Assembly: GCF_902170565.1 (NCBI RefSeq)
Contig: NZ_CABHXX010000095.1
Location: 248,001 to 312,000, forward strand
Length of the DNA stretch: 64,000 bases
Reading direction: 5' to 3'
Origin: Yersinia thracica
GTDB lineage: Bacteria > Pseudomonadota > Gammaproteobacteria > Enterobacterales > Enterobacteriaceae
Position numbers and translations under genes: made by a program. Below the pieces are notes generated by a model. That model ran no database searches, was not told the origin of the DNA, and saw only the letters and a list, made by a program, of their open reading frames with translations. Below, in pieces: positions 47,762 to 60,397 of this stretch (its first letter is position 1; every line of letters starts with the position of its first letter).

Positions 47762-48883
47762 TTAGTCGTTAAAATACCAATAGCCGCTGTTCACCAGTGC
47801 GGTCAGCATGGCCAGGAAGGACGGATCTTCCAGCGCATCACCCAACTTCTGCGCATCAACACTGAAGTGCTGACATAATGCATCAGCGGCTGATAAGTGC
47901 GGCGTATTAATCAATTCACCATTAGCAAAACACTGGTCACCAATACGCAGAACACGCAGGCCAGCAAGTCTTTGTAATTCTTCGCCTTGTTGGAGTAATT
48001 CATAGACATCACCCGCCTGATAAGGGGGTTCTGGTGGGGCGATATCCAGCTCATGGCGTGATTGAGAAATAAATTCGCCAAACCAGTTTTGGAACTCAGC
48101 CGGTTGCTGGACTAAATCGAGCATCATGGTGCGAAGTTTATCGACTTCTTGTGGCAGCACTTCGGCTGGATGTTCCCGCAATTGCAAGTCCGGATCGCTG
48201 TAGCGATAACTGCCCAACTCGCGAGAAAGCACATAGTCAGCAAAACCGCTGACCAGTTCACGGCCATTAGGTGCACGGAAACCGACTGAGTAATTCAACG
48301 CATTTTCAAGAGCATAGCCTTCATGAGGGAAGCCCGGTGGAATATAGAGAATATCGCCCGGCTCCATTTCTTCATCAATAATGGCGTCGAATGGCCCGAC
48401 TTGCAGCAAGTCCGGATGGGGGCAATGCTGCTTCATTTCCGTTTTCTCACCGACCCGCCAGCGACGACGGCCCGTGCCTTGAATGATAAAAACGTCATAT
48501 TGGTCAAAATGCGGGCCAACACCCCCACCAGGGACAGAGAACGAAATCATTAAATCATCCATCCGCCAGTCAGAAAGCTTGCGGAATGGGCGCATTAAAG
48601 CGGCTGCGGGTTCATGCCAATGATCAACCGCCTGTACCAACAGCGACCAATTAGTTTCACCTAAGTGATCAAAACTCTCAAATGGGCCATGGCTTACTTG
48701 CCAGCGACCCTCTTCATGGCTCACCAGGCGGCTATCGACTTCATTTTCCATTGCTAAACCAGCAAGCTCATCGGGCGAAAGAGGATCAATAAAGTTTGTA
48801 AAGCCACGTTTGAGGATGACGGGGCGTTTCTGCCAATAGCGCTGTAGAAAATCGGGCCAATCGAGATTGAGTTGGTAATCCAT
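47762..48883 (-). CDS. roxA: 50S ribosomal protein L16 arginine 3-hydroxylase
   Basis: Fe(II)/2-oxoglutarate JmjC-type oxygenase (YcfD) that hydroxylates an Arg of L16. The iron-binding HxD lies in VGPHFDQYDVF (about residues 125-127) with the distal His further on (PPGFPHEGYAL); a C-terminal dimerisation and winged-helix part completes it. 373 residues. It is transcribed in the same direction as phoQ, 84 bases downstream. Confidence 0.94.
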   Translation of the reverse strand: MDYQLNLDWPDFLQRYWQKRPVILKRGFTNFIDPLSPDELAGLAMENEVDSRLVSHEEGRWQVSHGPFESFDHLGETNWSLLVQAVDHWHEPAAALMRPFRKLSDWRMDDLMISFSVPGGGVGPHFDQYDVFIIQGTGRRRWRVGEKTEMKQHCPHPDLLQVGPFDAIIDEEMEPGDILYIPPGFPHEGYALENALNYSVGFRAPNGRELVSGFADYVLSRELGSYRYSDPDLQLREHPAEVLPQEVDKLRTMMLDLVQQPAEFQNWFGEFISQSRHELDIAPPEPPYQAGDVYELLQQGEELQRLAGLRVLRIGDQCFANGELINTPHLSAADALCQHFSVDAQKLGDALEDPSFLAMLTALVNSGYWYFND

Positions 48884-48967
48884 GTTTATTCCAGGATAGG
48901 GGGTGAACTTGCCTGTGATTATAACGGATGCCTGCCATTAGTATCAGGGGTTGGCGGGCAAATTTTA

Positions 48968-50422
48968 TTAATCAGCGTGATAATCATTTTGCTGGCCAAA
49001 GGTCACCATCATCCTTGCGCCACCTAAGTGGCTTTCAGTGATGGTTATCTTACCGTGATACTGTTCAATAATTTCAGCGGCAACGGACAATCCAAGCCCT
49101 TGCCCCGGGCGTAAAGTGTCCACGCGTTGGCCGCGTTGGAAAATTAATTGCCGTTTACTTTCAGGAATGCCCGGCCCATCGTCGTCAATGACAATAGTGA
49201 GCTGCTTCTCTGAGTGTAGGGCGGTTATTTCGACAAATTCCAGGCAATATTTGCACGCGTTTTCCAGAACATTGCCCATCACTTCCATGAAGTCATTCCG
49301 TTCGCCGAGGAAAGTCACTTCAGGCGAGATGTCCAACGTCAATACCACGCCTTTGCGTTGATACACTTTATTTAGCGCACTGCACAAGCTATCGAGTAGG
49401 GCGGGAACAGAATGAATCTCACGAATCAATACGTTATGTTCAGAACGCATGCTGGCCCGATGCAGATAATAACCAATTTGCTGAGAGATACGACTTATCT
49501 GCTCGAGCATGATAGGTTCGACCTCTTCAATAGTTGTCTGCTTACCGGTGCGTAAAGAGCGCAAAGTTGTTTGCAATACTGCCAGTGGCGTTTTGAGACT
49601 ATGAGTCAGGTCTGAGAGTGTCGTGCGGTATTTGGTATAACGCTGGCGTTCATTGGTGAGCAAAATATTGAGATTTCGGACCAAACTTTGCAATTCACGA
49701 GGTGGATTCTCATCCAATTGTTCGCGCTCACCTTTTTCTAACTGATTTATCTGGCTGACCAGTGCTTTAATCGGTCTTAGGCTCCAATAGGCGGCAAGCC
49801 AAAGCAAGGGAACAACTAACAGTAAATTTGCCAGTAAGACATAGCTAAACCAGTTCCAAACCAAGTCTGAGCGCTGCAATTCCTGCGGAATAGTATCGAC
49901 AACTACAATGGTGAGCTGCGGTAAGCGGGATGTTGCGGGATAAGTATTCACGGATACGGAGTGAGTTAACGCGCTGTTGTCGGTATCGTCATATTTTTTG
50001 AGCTGGTCTTGTGCTTTCGGATTATCACCCAGCATCATGCTACTGATATGTGTTCCGGTATCCAACTCATAAAACCCCGGTTTTTGTAACCAGCTTTTTT
50101 CGATATGAGACTCAAGTTCGGGCACATGCCGCTGACGCCACAGGATATTGCCATCTTTATCATAAATCAGAACCAGAGTTGGGATATTCAGCTCAAGCTC
50201 AGGCGGCACTGAGATGCTAAGCCTATTATTTTGCCATTGGGCCAGACTGAAAAATAAGTTACTTTCGCCACGATGTGCGCTGAATGTATTTTTATCAAAA
50301 CTGACAATATAGCCGACGACGGCGACCATACCATAAGATAACGACAGCGCCAGAATGACGCCAGCTGTCGCCATAAGAAACCGTGCGCGAAGAGAGAAGG
50401 GTTTGTTATTTTTCCTGAGCAT
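48968..50422 (-). CDS. phoQ: Sensor histidine kinase PhoQ
   Basis: Inner-membrane sensor of low magnesium, acidic pH and cationic peptides. Two membrane segments (about 17-38 and 195-215) flank a PhoQ-type PAS sensor domain; HAMP, the phosphoacceptor His in [12 protein letters not shown] (about residue 277) and the ATP lid [12 protein letters not shown] with [12 protein letters not shown] follow. 484 residues. Five bases after phoP, so co-transcribed. Confidence 0.96.
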   Translation of the reverse strand: MLRKNNKPFSLRARFLMATAGVILALSLSYGMVAVVGYIVSFDKNTFSAHRGESNLFFSLAQWQNNRLSISVPPELELNIPTLVLIYDKDGNILWRQRHVPELESHIEKSWLQKPGFYELDTGTHISSMMLGDNPKAQDQLKKYDDTDNSALTHSVSVNTYPATSRLPQLTIVVVDTIPQELQRSDLVWNWFSYVLLANLLLVVPLLWLAAYWSLRPIKALVSQINQLEKGEREQLDENPPRELQSLVRNLNILLTNERQRYTKYRTTLSDLTHSLKTPLAVLQTTLRSLRTGKQTTIEEVEPIMLEQISRISQQIGYYLHRASMRSEHNVLIREIHSVPALLDSLCSALNKVYQRKGVVLTLDISPEVTFLGERNDFMEVMGNVLENACKYCLEFVEITALHSEKQLTIVIDDDGPGIPESKRQLIFQRGQRVDTLRPGQGLGLSVAAEIIEQYHGKITITESHLGGARMMVTFGQQNDYHAD

Positions 50423-50427
50423 GATGT

Positions 50428-51099
50428 CTAGTTGGCGTCAAAACGGTACCCTTGACCACGGATGGTTGTAATCACCTCTCCTTCATGTTTTGCCTGCATT
50501 TTTTTACGCAAACGCCCCATTAATACGTCAATAGTGTGGCTTTCGCGGAGTTCTGCATCAGGATAGAGTTGCAGCATTAATGTATCTTTGCTGACAACCT
50601 TTCCGGCATTACGAATCAGGGTTTCAATGATAGTGTATTCGAAGGCAGTCAGTTTAATCTGTTGCTGATTGACGCACAACTCTCGCCGTGAGAGATCAAT
50701 CTGAAACGGAGGGAATTCAATCACCTGAGAGGCTAAACCAATATTACGCCGCATTAATGCTTGCATCCGCGCAATGACTTCCTCCAGATGAAAAGGTTTG
50801 GTCACGTAATCATCGGCACCGGCTTCCAGCACCGCAACTTTATCTTGCCAACTTTCCCGAGCAGTGAGCACCAGAATCGGCAGATTTGTTTGATGGCTGC
50901 GCCAGCGACGGATAAGGCTCAACCCATCTTCACCCGGTAAGCCAAGGTCAATAATGGCGATATCAGGAGCATGCTCTTGCAAGAAATAGTCTGCTTCTTT
51001 GGCATCTTCTGCGGCGTCTACCTGATGGCCCATTTCACGCATTTGCACCGTAAGATGGTGACGCAACAAAGCATTATCTTCGACAACTAAAACCCGCAT
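50428..51099 (-). CDS. phoP: Response regulator PhoP
   Basis: OmpR-type regulator. The receiver domain has the phosphorylated Asp in [11 protein letters not shown] (Asp51) with conserved Thr (LVLTARE) and Lys (YVTKPF); the C-terminal winged helix ends [15 protein letters not shown]. 223 residues. In enterobacteria it controls lipid A modification, magnesium uptake and virulence functions. First gene of phoPQ, with a short inverted repeat in its leader. Confidence 0.97.
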   Translation of the reverse strand: MRVLVVEDNALLRHHLTVQMREMGHQVDAAEDAKEADYFLQEHAPDIAIIDLGLPGEDGLSLIRRWRSHQTNLPILVLTARESWQDKVAVLEAGADDYVTKPFHLEEVIARMQALMRRNIGLASQVIEFPPFQIDLSRRELCVNQQQIKLTAFEYTIIETLIRNAGKVVSKDTLMLQLYPDAELRESHTIDVLMGRLRKKMQAKHEGEVITTIRGQGYRFDAN

Positions 51100-51125
51100 A
51101 CCACATTCCTCGATAAGACATTAAT

Positions 51126-51146
51126 CGGGTAATCTAATATTACCCG
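51126..51146 (-). promoter_or_regulatory. Inverted repeat in the gap upstream of phoP
   Basis: CGGGTAAT-ctaat-ATTACCCG, 8-bp perfect stem, 27 bases before the phoP ATG and 25 after the end of the outer-membrane protein gene. No T run follows in the minus direction, so it is either a weak terminator or a leader/operator structure. Confidence 0.5.
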
Positions 51147-51170
51147 ACAAGTAAAAATTAAAACAGTGAC

Positions 51171-51794
51171 TTAGAAAGCGTAACGTAAACCGACTTGCAT
51201 CGCCTGATCACTGACTTTCCAGTTATGGTAGGTATAACCCACTTCAGCAGCCAAGCTTTCTGTTAGAGCGTAGTCAGTGGTTATTCGCGCTTCATGGAAA
51301 GCGCGGTCATCATAGCTTGCCAGACGGTAGGCAACGTCCAGACCGATATCTTGTGATAATTTGCTTTTAATACCAATTTCACCGGTAACACTATTGTAAG
51401 TATTCGTTTTTTCACCGTTTTTGCTGGCATCAAATACCATGGCGTGGCGGCTGCCGCCGACCAAAGTATAAACATCAATATTGGGTGAGAATGGCATATG
51501 GTAGCCCAGACCCAATATGGCTTCTGCCAGACCCCGGTCACTATTGACAATGCTGCTTATACGACCATCAATAAACAAGTCGTTATCAAAACCATAGCCG
51601 CCATTCAAATAAATGCCACCCATGTTACGGTTGCCAACCTGGCTGTAATTACTCTGATTAAATTGCTTATCAAAACGTTCATTACTACTGATTGAACCAT
51701 ATTGCAGGCCACCGGCGACATAAGTGTAATCAGCGGCAATGGCGGTAGTGCAAGTCCCTATCAGGGCGAGAGAAAGTAGTGTTTTCTTCAACAT
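51171..51794 (-). CDS. Outer-membrane beta-barrel protein
   Basis: 207 residues with a clear signal peptide (MLKKTLLSLALIGTCTTAIAA) and an eight-stranded barrel pattern: alternating strands such as YTYVAGGLQYGSI, GGIYLNGGYGFDNDLFIDGRI, EAILGLGYHM, GLDVAYRLASYDD, AAEVGYTYHNWKVSDQ and a C-terminal strand ending in Phe (QVGLRYAF). It resembles OmpX/Ail-size porin-like proteins but I cannot assign it to Ail. Directly upstream of phoP in the same direction; GGAG ten bases before the ATG. Confidence 0.8.
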   Translation of the reverse strand: MLKKTLLSLALIGTCTTAIAADYTYVAGGLQYGSISSNERFDKQFNQSNYSQVGNRNMGGIYLNGGYGFDNDLFIDGRISSIVNSDRGLAEAILGLGYHMPFSPNIDVYTLVGGSRHAMVFDASKNGEKTNTYNSVTGEIGIKSKLSQDIGLDVAYRLASYDDRAFHEARITTDYALTESLAAEVGYTYHNWKVSDQAMQVGLRYAF

Positions 51795-51913
51795 AATGAG
51801 AATAGCTCCAGTGATTGTAACGTCCTTTTGACATCATCAGTATTATCAATGACAACAGCTAAACCGGGGCTAAACAGGGGCAGTACGCGGAGGAATAAGA
51901 AAAATAGGGGGTT

Positions 51914-51943
51914 ATACAGGTGGCGTTGGTTCACCACCTGTAT
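51914..51943 (-). terminator. Probable purB terminator
   Basis: Perfect 10-bp stem ATACAGGTGG / CCACCTGTAT with a 10-base loop, 15 bases after the purB stop. In the minus direction it is followed by AACCCCCTATTTTTC, a weak T run. Confidence 0.55.
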
Positions 51944-51957
51944 TTGAGACTAAAGCA

Positions 51958-53980
<2,023 letters not shown>

Positions 53981-54023
53981 GGTTACTCCTGTAAACGTTC
54001 TGGTTCACGTATTAGTTGTTGGA

Positions 54024-55145
54024 TTAGTTTGCGGCTGAACCAATCAGCGGGTAACGCTCTTCAATAATACCGCCACCGAGGCAAACTTCGCCTTGATAGA
54101 AAACAGCCGATTGACCGGGTGTTACTGCCGCCACGGGTTCATCAAACCGAACCTCAACACGCTCGTCATCCAAAGGTGTCACGGTGCAAGGAATGTCCTG
54201 TTGGCGATAACGGGTTTTCACCACACAGCGGAAAGCGGCGGTGACCGGCTCTCTATCTACCCAATGTAATTGTTGGGCAATCAGCCCGACAGACATTAAA
54301 CGCGGATGTTCGTGCCCCTGCGCCACCAGCAAGATGTTATTGGCAACATCTTTATCCACAACATACCATGGGTCATCGCCACCTTCTTTGGTACCGCCAA
54401 TGCCTAAACCTTTGCGTTGGCCCAGCGTGTGATACATCAAACCCTGATGTTCACCCACATGTTGGCCGTCTACGGTCATGATTGGGCCGGGTTGAGCGGG
54501 CAGATAGCGGCCGAGAAAATCACGGAATTTGCGCTCACCGATAAAGCAAATGCCGGTAGAGTCTTTTTTCTTGGCGGTGACCAGGTCAAGTTGTTCAGCA
54601 ATGTGGCGAACTTCGGGTTTTTCTAATTCCCCAACCGGGAACAGGCTTTGAGCCAGCTGTTCGTGACTTAAGGTGTAGAGGAAATAGCTTTGGTCTTTAT
54701 TGCCATCAAGGCCACGGAGCAAACGGCTTTTACCCTCAACATCCTGACGACGGACATAGTGACCGGTAGCAATATAGTCCGCGCCCAAGTCTTCGGCGGC
54801 GAATTCCAAGAATGCTTTAAATTTGATTTCTTTATTACACAGAATATCGGGGTTGGGGGTACGCCCGGCCTTGTATTCTTCAAGGAACAATTCGAACACA
54901 TTATCCCAGTATTCTGCGGCAAAATTGACGGTGTGCAACTCCATGCCCAGTTTGTCACATACTGCTTGAGCATCGGCCAGATCGGTCGCTGCAGAGCAAT
55001 ATTCTTCGCCATCATCCTCTTCCCAGTTCTTCATGAACAAGCCGGCAACTTGGTAACCCTGTTGCTGAAGCAGGTAGGCGGAAACGGAAGAATCGACACC
55101 GCCGGACATACCGACGATTACTTTTTTCTGGCTGTTATCTGACAT
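54024..55145 (-). CDS. mnmA: tRNA 2-thiouridylase MnmA
   Basis: Thiolates U34 in tRNA for Glu, Gln and Lys using sulfur relayed from IscS/Tus. PP-loop [10 protein letters not shown], catalytic Cys in [13 protein letters not shown] (about 102) and in [13 protein letters not shown] (about 199). ATG at 55145 gives [16 protein letters not shown]; the in-frame ATG at 55214 would add 23 residues without similarity. 373 residues. First gene of mnmA-hflD-purB. Confidence 0.96.
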   Translation of the reverse strand: MSDNSQKKVIVGMSGGVDSSVSAYLLQQQGYQVAGLFMKNWEEDDGEEYCSAATDLADAQAVCDKLGMELHTVNFAAEYWDNVFELFLEEYKAGRTPNPDILCNKEIKFKAFLEFAAEDLGADYIATGHYVRRQDVEGKSRLLRGLDGNKDQSYFLYTLSHEQLAQSLFPVGELEKPEVRHIAEQLDLVTAKKKDSTGICFIGERKFRDFLGRYLPAQPGPIMTVDGQHVGEHQGLMYHTLGQRKGLGIGGTKEGGDDPWYVVDKDVANNILLVAQGHEHPRLMSVGLIAQQLHWVDREPVTAAFRCVVKTRYRQQDIPCTVTPLDDERVEVRFDEPVAAVTPGQSAVFYQGEVCLGGGIIEERYPLIGSAAN

Positions 55146-55352
55146 GGGAGTCTCACTAACGTAAATACCTAAAGCCCCTGCGATGGCGGTGGCGGATGAT
55201 ATTATCCGACTCATTTCTCAGCGCGGGTGAGGCATTATAAAAACAAGCGCCGGATTTTATCACGTTGTTTGCTTCACTGCATGGTTGTTTACTTCACAGC
55301 ATAGTGGATCCTCAGCCTGAGCAAAATTAGCTGAATAAATCAAATCTGCTGT

Positions 55353-55799
55353 TTATAGCGGCCAGTTAAATGAGCCAACCAGATCAAGCGAATAGCGCTC
55401 GGGCTGTTGGTAACAGCGGATACTCTCAGCAACCAGCGGCGAGCGTAAATTATCTGATTGCAATATTTCATCTGCAGTGAGCCAGTGGCAGCAGTCGATA
55501 TCGTCATCTTGAGGGGCGGTGGCGACGGGTTCTTCCAGCTCAATCACAAAAGCGAAGCGGAGAAACGGAGTTTTATCCGGCGCAATCCACTGATGCATAC
55601 GCAGAAAAGATTGCGGGTTGGCTCGAATGCCGGTTTCTTCCCACAGTTCCCTTTCGGCGGCCTGCACCAGGGTTTCATCGGCTTCTAAATGACCCGCCGG
55701 TTGATTCCATAACTTTTTGCCGTTGATAGTCTCCTCAACAACTAAAAATTTCCCGTTAGCATGCACGACACAAGCCACAGTCACATGGGGCTTAAACAT
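55353..55799 (-). CDS. nudJ: Nudix phosphatase NudJ
   Basis: Nudix hydrolase acting on thiamine pyrimidine pyrophosphate and nucleoside di/triphosphates. The Nudix box is [23 protein letters not shown] (split here: [15 protein letters not shown], then ELWEETGI). 148 residues. Its start overlaps the rluE end by 8 bases. Confidence 0.94.
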   Translation of the reverse strand: MFKPHVTVACVVHANGKFLVVEETINGKKLWNQPAGHLEADETLVQAAERELWEETGIRANPQSFLRMHQWIAPDKTPFLRFAFVIELEEPVATAPQDDDIDCCHWLTADEILQSDNLRSPLVAESIRCYQQPERYSLDLVGSFNWPL

Positions 55800-56418
55800 G
55801 GTTTATCTCCTTCCATTCGCCGGGCTGTAGGTTGCCCAAGCTTAAATTTCCCATACTAAAACGTATCAGACGCAGGGTAGGGAAGCCAATATGGGCGGTC
55901 ATTCTGCGAACTTGTCGGTTGCGCCCTTCAAAAAGGGTTATTTTTAGCCAGCTTGTAGGAATGGTTTTGCGCTCCCTAATGGGCGGGTTACGCGGCCATA
56001 ACCACTCTGGTTCGCTGACTAATTCGGCACCTGCGGGTAAAGTGGGGCCGTCTTTTAAGGTCATCCCGGCCCTTAACTGACTGAGCGCATCATCGCCCGG
56101 CACCCCTTCGACTTGTACAAAATAAACTTTACCGGTTTTCTGGGCGGGCTGCGTGAGCCTGGCTTGTAATTTGCCATCATTGGTTAAAACCAGCAAACCT
56201 TCGCTATCACGATCGAGTCGGCCCGCCGCATAAACATCACTAAAAGGGATAAATTCCTTCAAAGTTGAGCGCCCAGACTCATCAGTAAATTGCGGTAACA
56301 CATCAAAAGGCTTGTTGAATAACAGTACGCGACGTGGGGCAATAGGCTTGATTTGTTTCTCCTGTGTCTTGGTGCTGAATCGGTTAACTTTGTGATTTTT
56401 AACAGAGAATTTATTCAT
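55792..56418 (-). CDS. rluE: 23S rRNA pseudouridine(2457) synthase
   Basis: RsuA-family pseudouridine synthase without the S4 domain. The catalytic Asp is in [18 protein letters not shown], and the family motif [20 protein letters not shown] follows. 208 residues with a short basic N-terminal tail. Divergent from icd, co-transcribed with nudJ. Confidence 0.95.
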   Translation of the reverse strand: MNKFSVKNHKVNRFSTKTQEKQIKPIAPRRVLLFNKPFDVLPQFTDESGRSTLKEFIPFSDVYAAGRLDRDSEGLLVLTNDGKLQARLTQPAQKTGKVYFVQVEGVPGDDALSQLRAGMTLKDGPTLPAGAELVSEPEWLWPRNPPIRERKTIPTSWLKITLFEGRNRQVRRMTAHIGFPTLRLIRFSMGNLSLGNLQPGEWKEINHV

Positions 56419-56548
56419 GATTATTGCGATTCCGAATGATTAGCGCATTATACCTCAATCTGTTTCGGATTGGCGTGGAACGAATATTCAAGTAGTATTG
56501 ACACGAATCTTACAAGGCATTAACAAAATTGCGCTGAAGGAGAGGTTG

Positions 56549-57802
56549 ATGGAAAGCAAAGTAGTGGTTCCGGCAGAAGGTCATAAAATTACTGTCGATG
56601 CTCAGGGTAAACTGGTTGTTCCGCATAATCCGATCATTCCATTTATTGAAGGTGATGGCATTGGCGTCGATGTGACCCCAGCCATGATCAACGTGGTAGA
56701 TGCTGCGGTTAAGAAAGCCTATAAAGGTGAGCGTAAAATCTCCTGGATGGAAATCTATACCGGTGAGAAATCAACACATGTTTATGGCAAAGATGTTTGG
56801 CTGCCAGAAGAAACATTGGATCTGATTCGTGAATATCGCGTTGCCATTAAAGGCCCATTAACCACGCCAGTGGGCGGCGGTATTCGTTCTCTGAACGTTG
56901 CTTTGCGCCAACAACTCGACTTGTATGTGTGTCTGCGCCCAGTGCGTTATTACGAGGGAACTCCAAGCCCGGTAAAACATCCTGAATTGACCAATATGGT
57001 GATTTTCCGTGAAAATGCGGAAGACATCTATGCGGGTATTGAATGGAAAGCGGGCTCACCAGAAGCTGAAAAAGTGATTAAGTTCCTGCGTGAAGAGATG
57101 GGTGTGAAGAAAATCCGTTTCCCTGAACAATGTGGTATTGGTGTGAAACCTTGTTCAGAAGAAGGGACTAAGCGCTTGGTTCGTGCTGCCATTGAGTACG
57201 CCATTACCAACGATCGTGAATCAGTTACTCTGGTTCATAAAGGCAACATTATGAAATTCACTGAAGGCGCATTTAAAGACTGGGGTTACCAGTTAGCGCG
57301 TGAGGAATTTGGTGGTGAGCTGATCGATGGCGGCCCATGGGTTAAAATCAAGAATCCAAACAACGGTAAAGACATCATTATTAAAGATGTTATTGCCGAT
57401 GCATTCCTGCAACAAATTTTGCTGCGCCCAGCTGAATATGATGTCATCGCCTGTATGAACCTGAATGGCGATTACATTTCTGATGCCTTGGCTGCACAGG
57501 TCGGCGGTATCGGTATTGCCCCTGGCGCTAACATTGGTGATGAATGCGCATTGTTTGAAGCAACCCACGGCACGGCACCAAAGTATGCTGGTCAGGATAA
57601 GGTGAACCCAGGCTCTATCATTCTGTCTGCAGAAATGATGCTGCGTCACATGGGCTGGTTCGAAGCCGCTGATTTGATTATCAAAGGCACTCAAGGCGCG
57701 ATTCAGGCCAAGACAGTGACTTATGATTTCGAGCGCTTGATGGACGGCGCTAAACTGTTGAAATGTAGTGAATTTGGCGACGCCATTATTCAACACATGT
57801 AA
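56549..57802 (+). CDS. icd: Isocitrate dehydrogenase (NADP+)
   Basis: TCA-cycle enzyme producing 2-oxoglutarate. The substrate-binding and AceK-phosphorylated Ser lies in [13 protein letters not shown] (about Ser114), with the metal-binding [19 protein letters not shown] and NADP region [13 protein letters not shown] at 56549 ([16 protein letters not shown]) after AAGGAGAGG is used rather than 56498. 417 residues. Followed by a terminator. Confidence 0.97.
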   Translation: MESKVVVPAEGHKITVDAQGKLVVPHNPIIPFIEGDGIGVDVTPAMINVVDAAVKKAYKGERKISWMEIYTGEKSTHVYGKDVWLPEETLDLIREYRVAIKGPLTTPVGGGIRSLNVALRQQLDLYVCLRPVRYYEGTPSPVKHPELTNMVIFRENAEDIYAGIEWKAGSPEAEKVIKFLREEMGVKKIRFPEQCGIGVKPCSEEGTKRLVRAAIEYAITNDRESVTLVHKGNIMKFTEGAFKDWGYQLAREEFGGELIDGGPWVKIKNPNNGKDIIIKDVIADAFLQQILLRPAEYDVIACMNLNGDYISDALAAQVGGIGIAPGANIGDECALFEATHGTAPKYAGQDKVNPGSIILSAEMMLRHMGWFEAADLIIKGTQGAIQAKTVTYDFERLMDGAKLLKCSEFGDAIIQHM

Positions 57803-57822
57803 TTCAGCAAGTTAAGCTATAT

Positions 57823-57853
57823 CTCACGGGGGCGCCAGCTTCCGTGAGTTTTT
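57823..57853 (+). terminator. icd terminator
   Basis: CTCACGG...CCGTGAG with an inner GCGC/GC pairing, followed by TTTTT. Confidence 0.85.
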
Positions 57854-58096
57854 GTTCCTCCTAAGTCACCTCACAAACTCTGCTGCAGTACATTCAGCTA
57901 ATTCTGCAACTGTGTGGATAAATCAATGAATGAGCTGTGACCCGCCATAATAATATGAAGAAAATATTTGACTGGTCAGGTTAACTCTTTATCCTTTACG
58001 GCAAAGTTATTTAGCATATGTATTTCATTTAATCACCAGAACTTAAGAAATTATAAATATTTTTTTATTTTCTCTCTTAAAACAGAGGTTTATATT

Positions 58097-58957
58097 GTGA
58101 CGAAGGATGTGGAAATCGTTAAAGCACGGCATCCGTTAGATAAGCAGCACATCAAACTGACTTATGTAACCCATTTTTACTGTAATCAGGGAAATATGGA
58201 TTCCGTTGAGTCTTTGTTGAAGGAATATGAATCTTACCCTGACGATATTAAGGATGCGGTAGAGTTTGTCATTGTCGATGATTGCTCCCCCTTAGAGTAT
58301 GAAGTAAAAGATTATGATTTAAATTTCACGTGGTTAAGAATAACTACTGATATCCAGTGGAACCAAGCGGGTTCGCGTAATTTGGGTGTAACTTACGCTA
58401 AATCCGATAAAATCATCATTACTGATTTAGACTGTTTGCTGCCAGAAGATACCCTGCGTTATTTGGTTAATGCGCGTAATCCTGGGCGCTCACTGTATCG
58501 CATCTACCGTACGGATGAAAAAACCGGCAAAGCCTACCGCGGCCATCCCAATTTGTTCTTCATGTCCAGAGCGCGATTCTTCAGACTTTATGGCTATGAC
58601 GAAGAATTCGCCGGCCATTACGGTTCGGAAGATTACCGTTTTGTGAAGTTCCATAAAGACCATGGCACCACACCGCGCTATCTACCGAAGCAATATCGCT
58701 GTATTGAACGTAATGTTGATAGGAAGAAAAGCTACCATTCTCTGGATCGCGATTTGACGCACAATGCGCCTATTGATGATCGCAAGAAGAATGAAATTTC
58801 CCTATTTGGGGCGGAATATGGTCATAGCCGAATATTCCTTAACTTTAATTGGGAAATCAAAAAAGTGCATTCACGCCCACCAACAGTCCCCGAACGTAAG
58901 GGCTGGTGGCGGCCATTATGGTGGTTCCGTTACCTGTTCCGTTCACTCGCGGCATAA
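58097..58957 (+). CDS. Glycosyltransferase family 2-like protein
   Basis: 286-residue GT-A fold protein with VTHFYCNQGNMDSVESLL at the start, the nucleotide-binding VIVDDCSPLEYEV, QAGSRNLGVTYAKSD and the metal DxD as ITDLDCLLPED. GYDEEFAGHYGSEDYRF is the acceptor-side motif. GTG at 58097 after AGAGG is the likely start, since the upstream part of the open frame is AT-rich and unlike the family. No membrane anchor. It may add a sugar to lipopolysaccharide core or a capsule; the acceptor is unknown. Confidence 0.8.
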   Translation: MTKDVEIVKARHPLDKQHIKLTYVTHFYCNQGNMDSVESLLKEYESYPDDIKDAVEFVIVDDCSPLEYEVKDYDLNFTWLRITTDIQWNQAGSRNLGVTYAKSDKIIITDLDCLLPEDTLRYLVNARNPGRSLYRIYRTDEKTGKAYRGHPNLFFMSRARFFRLYGYDEEFAGHYGSEDYRFVKFHKDHGTTPRYLPKQYRCIERNVDRKKSYHSLDRDLTHNAPIDDRKKNEISLFGAEYGHSRIFLNFNWEIKKVHSRPPTVPERKGWWRPLWWFRYLFRSLAA

Positions 58958-58980
58958 CGGCATTTATCTAAAATATTTCT

Positions 58981-59012
58981 CATAACCAGTCAGTGTATAC
59001 TGATTGGTTATG
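58981..59012. repeat. Imperfect palindrome between the two polysaccharide genes
   Basis: CATAACCAgTCAG-tgtata-CTGAtTGGTTATG, a 13-bp stem with one mismatch, without a T run. A weak terminator or an operator for the next gene. Confidence 0.5.
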
Positions 59013-59090
59013 TCATAGATTGGGGCTGCGATACTGGGTACCAGTGCGCCACGCGGCTTCTCTTGGTTATTAATCTGAAGTGAGTGACTT

Positions 59091-60329
59091 ATGATTTCTC
59101 CTGCTACCTTGCCCAGTTCACCACCAGCGCATCGCTATGTTGGTATTTTGTCTTGTGTAACTGCATTTTTGTTAGGTATTGGTTTACCCACTTCTAATTT
59201 TATAATGAACTTGTCGATGGTATTGGCTTTAATCTGTTTACTGCTGAGCCGCGATACACGTTATGTGAAAGTTTTAGTAAAAAACCCGCTGATTTGGTTA
59301 CCTGCAATCATGTTTTTGCTGCTGGCACTATCTTTGCTTTGGCAGCACAATCTGTATGGCAAAGTGATGGTCGGCAAGTATTCCAAGCTGTTGTATATCT
59401 TGCCATTGGCGATGTTTTTCATTCTTTCTCGCTCACTTGCTCGCTATTTCGCCAAAGGTTTTTTACTGGCCAATGCCGTGATCCTGGCCGCCAGTCTCTG
59501 GGTCGGTGTTCTTCATATGCCGTTGGGCCATATTGACCCCTTAAATCCGACGGTATTTAAGTTACAAATCACACATAACTTCTTTATGGCCTTAGCGGCG
59601 GTGATATGGCTTTCTTTAGCATTCCGCAGCCATGGGCTTAAACGCTGGGGCTATGCGCTACTGGTGTGTCTGGCGGTCTATAACATTGTGTTTATGGTGC
59701 AGGGCAGAACTGGCTATGTTGCATTGGTGGCTGCTTTTGGGGTGTGGGGGCTGCTGTCATTATCACCCCGTCAGCGTTTGGGGATGCTGGTGGGAGCATT
59801 TATCGTCGCAGTTATCGTGCTGGTGGTGCCAAACCGTGCAGTTGAACGGCTACATCAAGGTGTCACTGAAGTTCAAACCTGCTTGTCGGCCGCCCACCAG
59901 GAGGATAAAGAATCTTGCGACAGTTCGATGGGGATGCGCACGTCATTTATGCTTGAATCTGTCAGGCTGATAGAGTCAGCGCCTATTTTAGGGCATGGCG
60001 CTGGGGGCTTTTGGTTCAGTCTTTCACAAAGCGAATATAGCATAAACCCGCACAATGAATATTTAATGCAAACTGTGCAATCCGGAATAGTCGGTTTAGC
60101 CTTATTCCTCGGGTGGATGTGGTGTTATTTCCGTTCTGCCTGGCGTTTACCAACACACATTAGAAATGTGTTGGTAGCATTGCTCTGTGCTTATTTGGCT
60201 TGTCACCTGTTTAATTCCTTCTTACTCGACTCTTCAGAAGGGCACTTATTTATCATTCTTACGGCGATTGTGGCCAGTTATTCAGCACTGCCGCCTAAAG
60301 AACGCGAAGAAATAGAGCAAACAGAATAA
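59091..60329 (+). CDS. O-antigen ligase/polymerase-like membrane protein (WaaL type)
   Basis: 412 residues with about ten to twelve membrane segments and a large periplasmic loop before the last four, the plan of O-antigen ligases. Conserved features are VQGRTGYVALV, the GHGAGGFWFSL region and HNEYLMQTVQSGIVG (the catalytic His of WaaL-like proteins). Yersinia carries several WaaL-like proteins, so whether this one joins O-antigen, core or another glycan to lipid A-core is open. It follows the glycosyltransferase and precedes its own terminator. Confidence 0.82.
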   Translation: MISPATLPSSPPAHRYVGILSCVTAFLLGIGLPTSNFIMNLSMVLALICLLLSRDTRYVKVLVKNPLIWLPAIMFLLLALSLLWQHNLYGKVMVGKYSKLLYILPLAMFFILSRSLARYFAKGFLLANAVILAASLWVGVLHMPLGHIDPLNPTVFKLQITHNFFMALAAVIWLSLAFRSHGLKRWGYALLVCLAVYNIVFMVQGRTGYVALVAAFGVWGLLSLSPRQRLGMLVGAFIVAVIVLVVPNRAVERLHQGVTEVQTCLSAAHQEDKESCDSSMGMRTSFMLESVRLIESAPILGHGAGGFWFSLSQSEYSINPHNEYLMQTVQSGIVGLALFLGWMWCYFRSAWRLPTHIRNVLVALLCAYLACHLFNSFLLDSSEGHLFIILTAIVASYSALPPKEREEIEQTE

Positions 60330-60361
60330 AACTCGGAATAAAGAGTGTGTAAATCTAGAGA

Positions 60362-60391
60362 GCAGGTACCCACAGTGGCACCTGTTTTTTT
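60362..60391 (+). terminator. Terminator after the ligase-like gene
   Basis: CAGGTaCC-cacagt-GGcACCTG with a following run of seven T residues. Confidence 0.8.
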
Positions 60392-60397
60392 ATCCGT

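Noticed and set aside
57293-57796. 167-codon minus-strand frame inside icd
   Set aside because: Antisense shadow of the conserved icd coding sequence.
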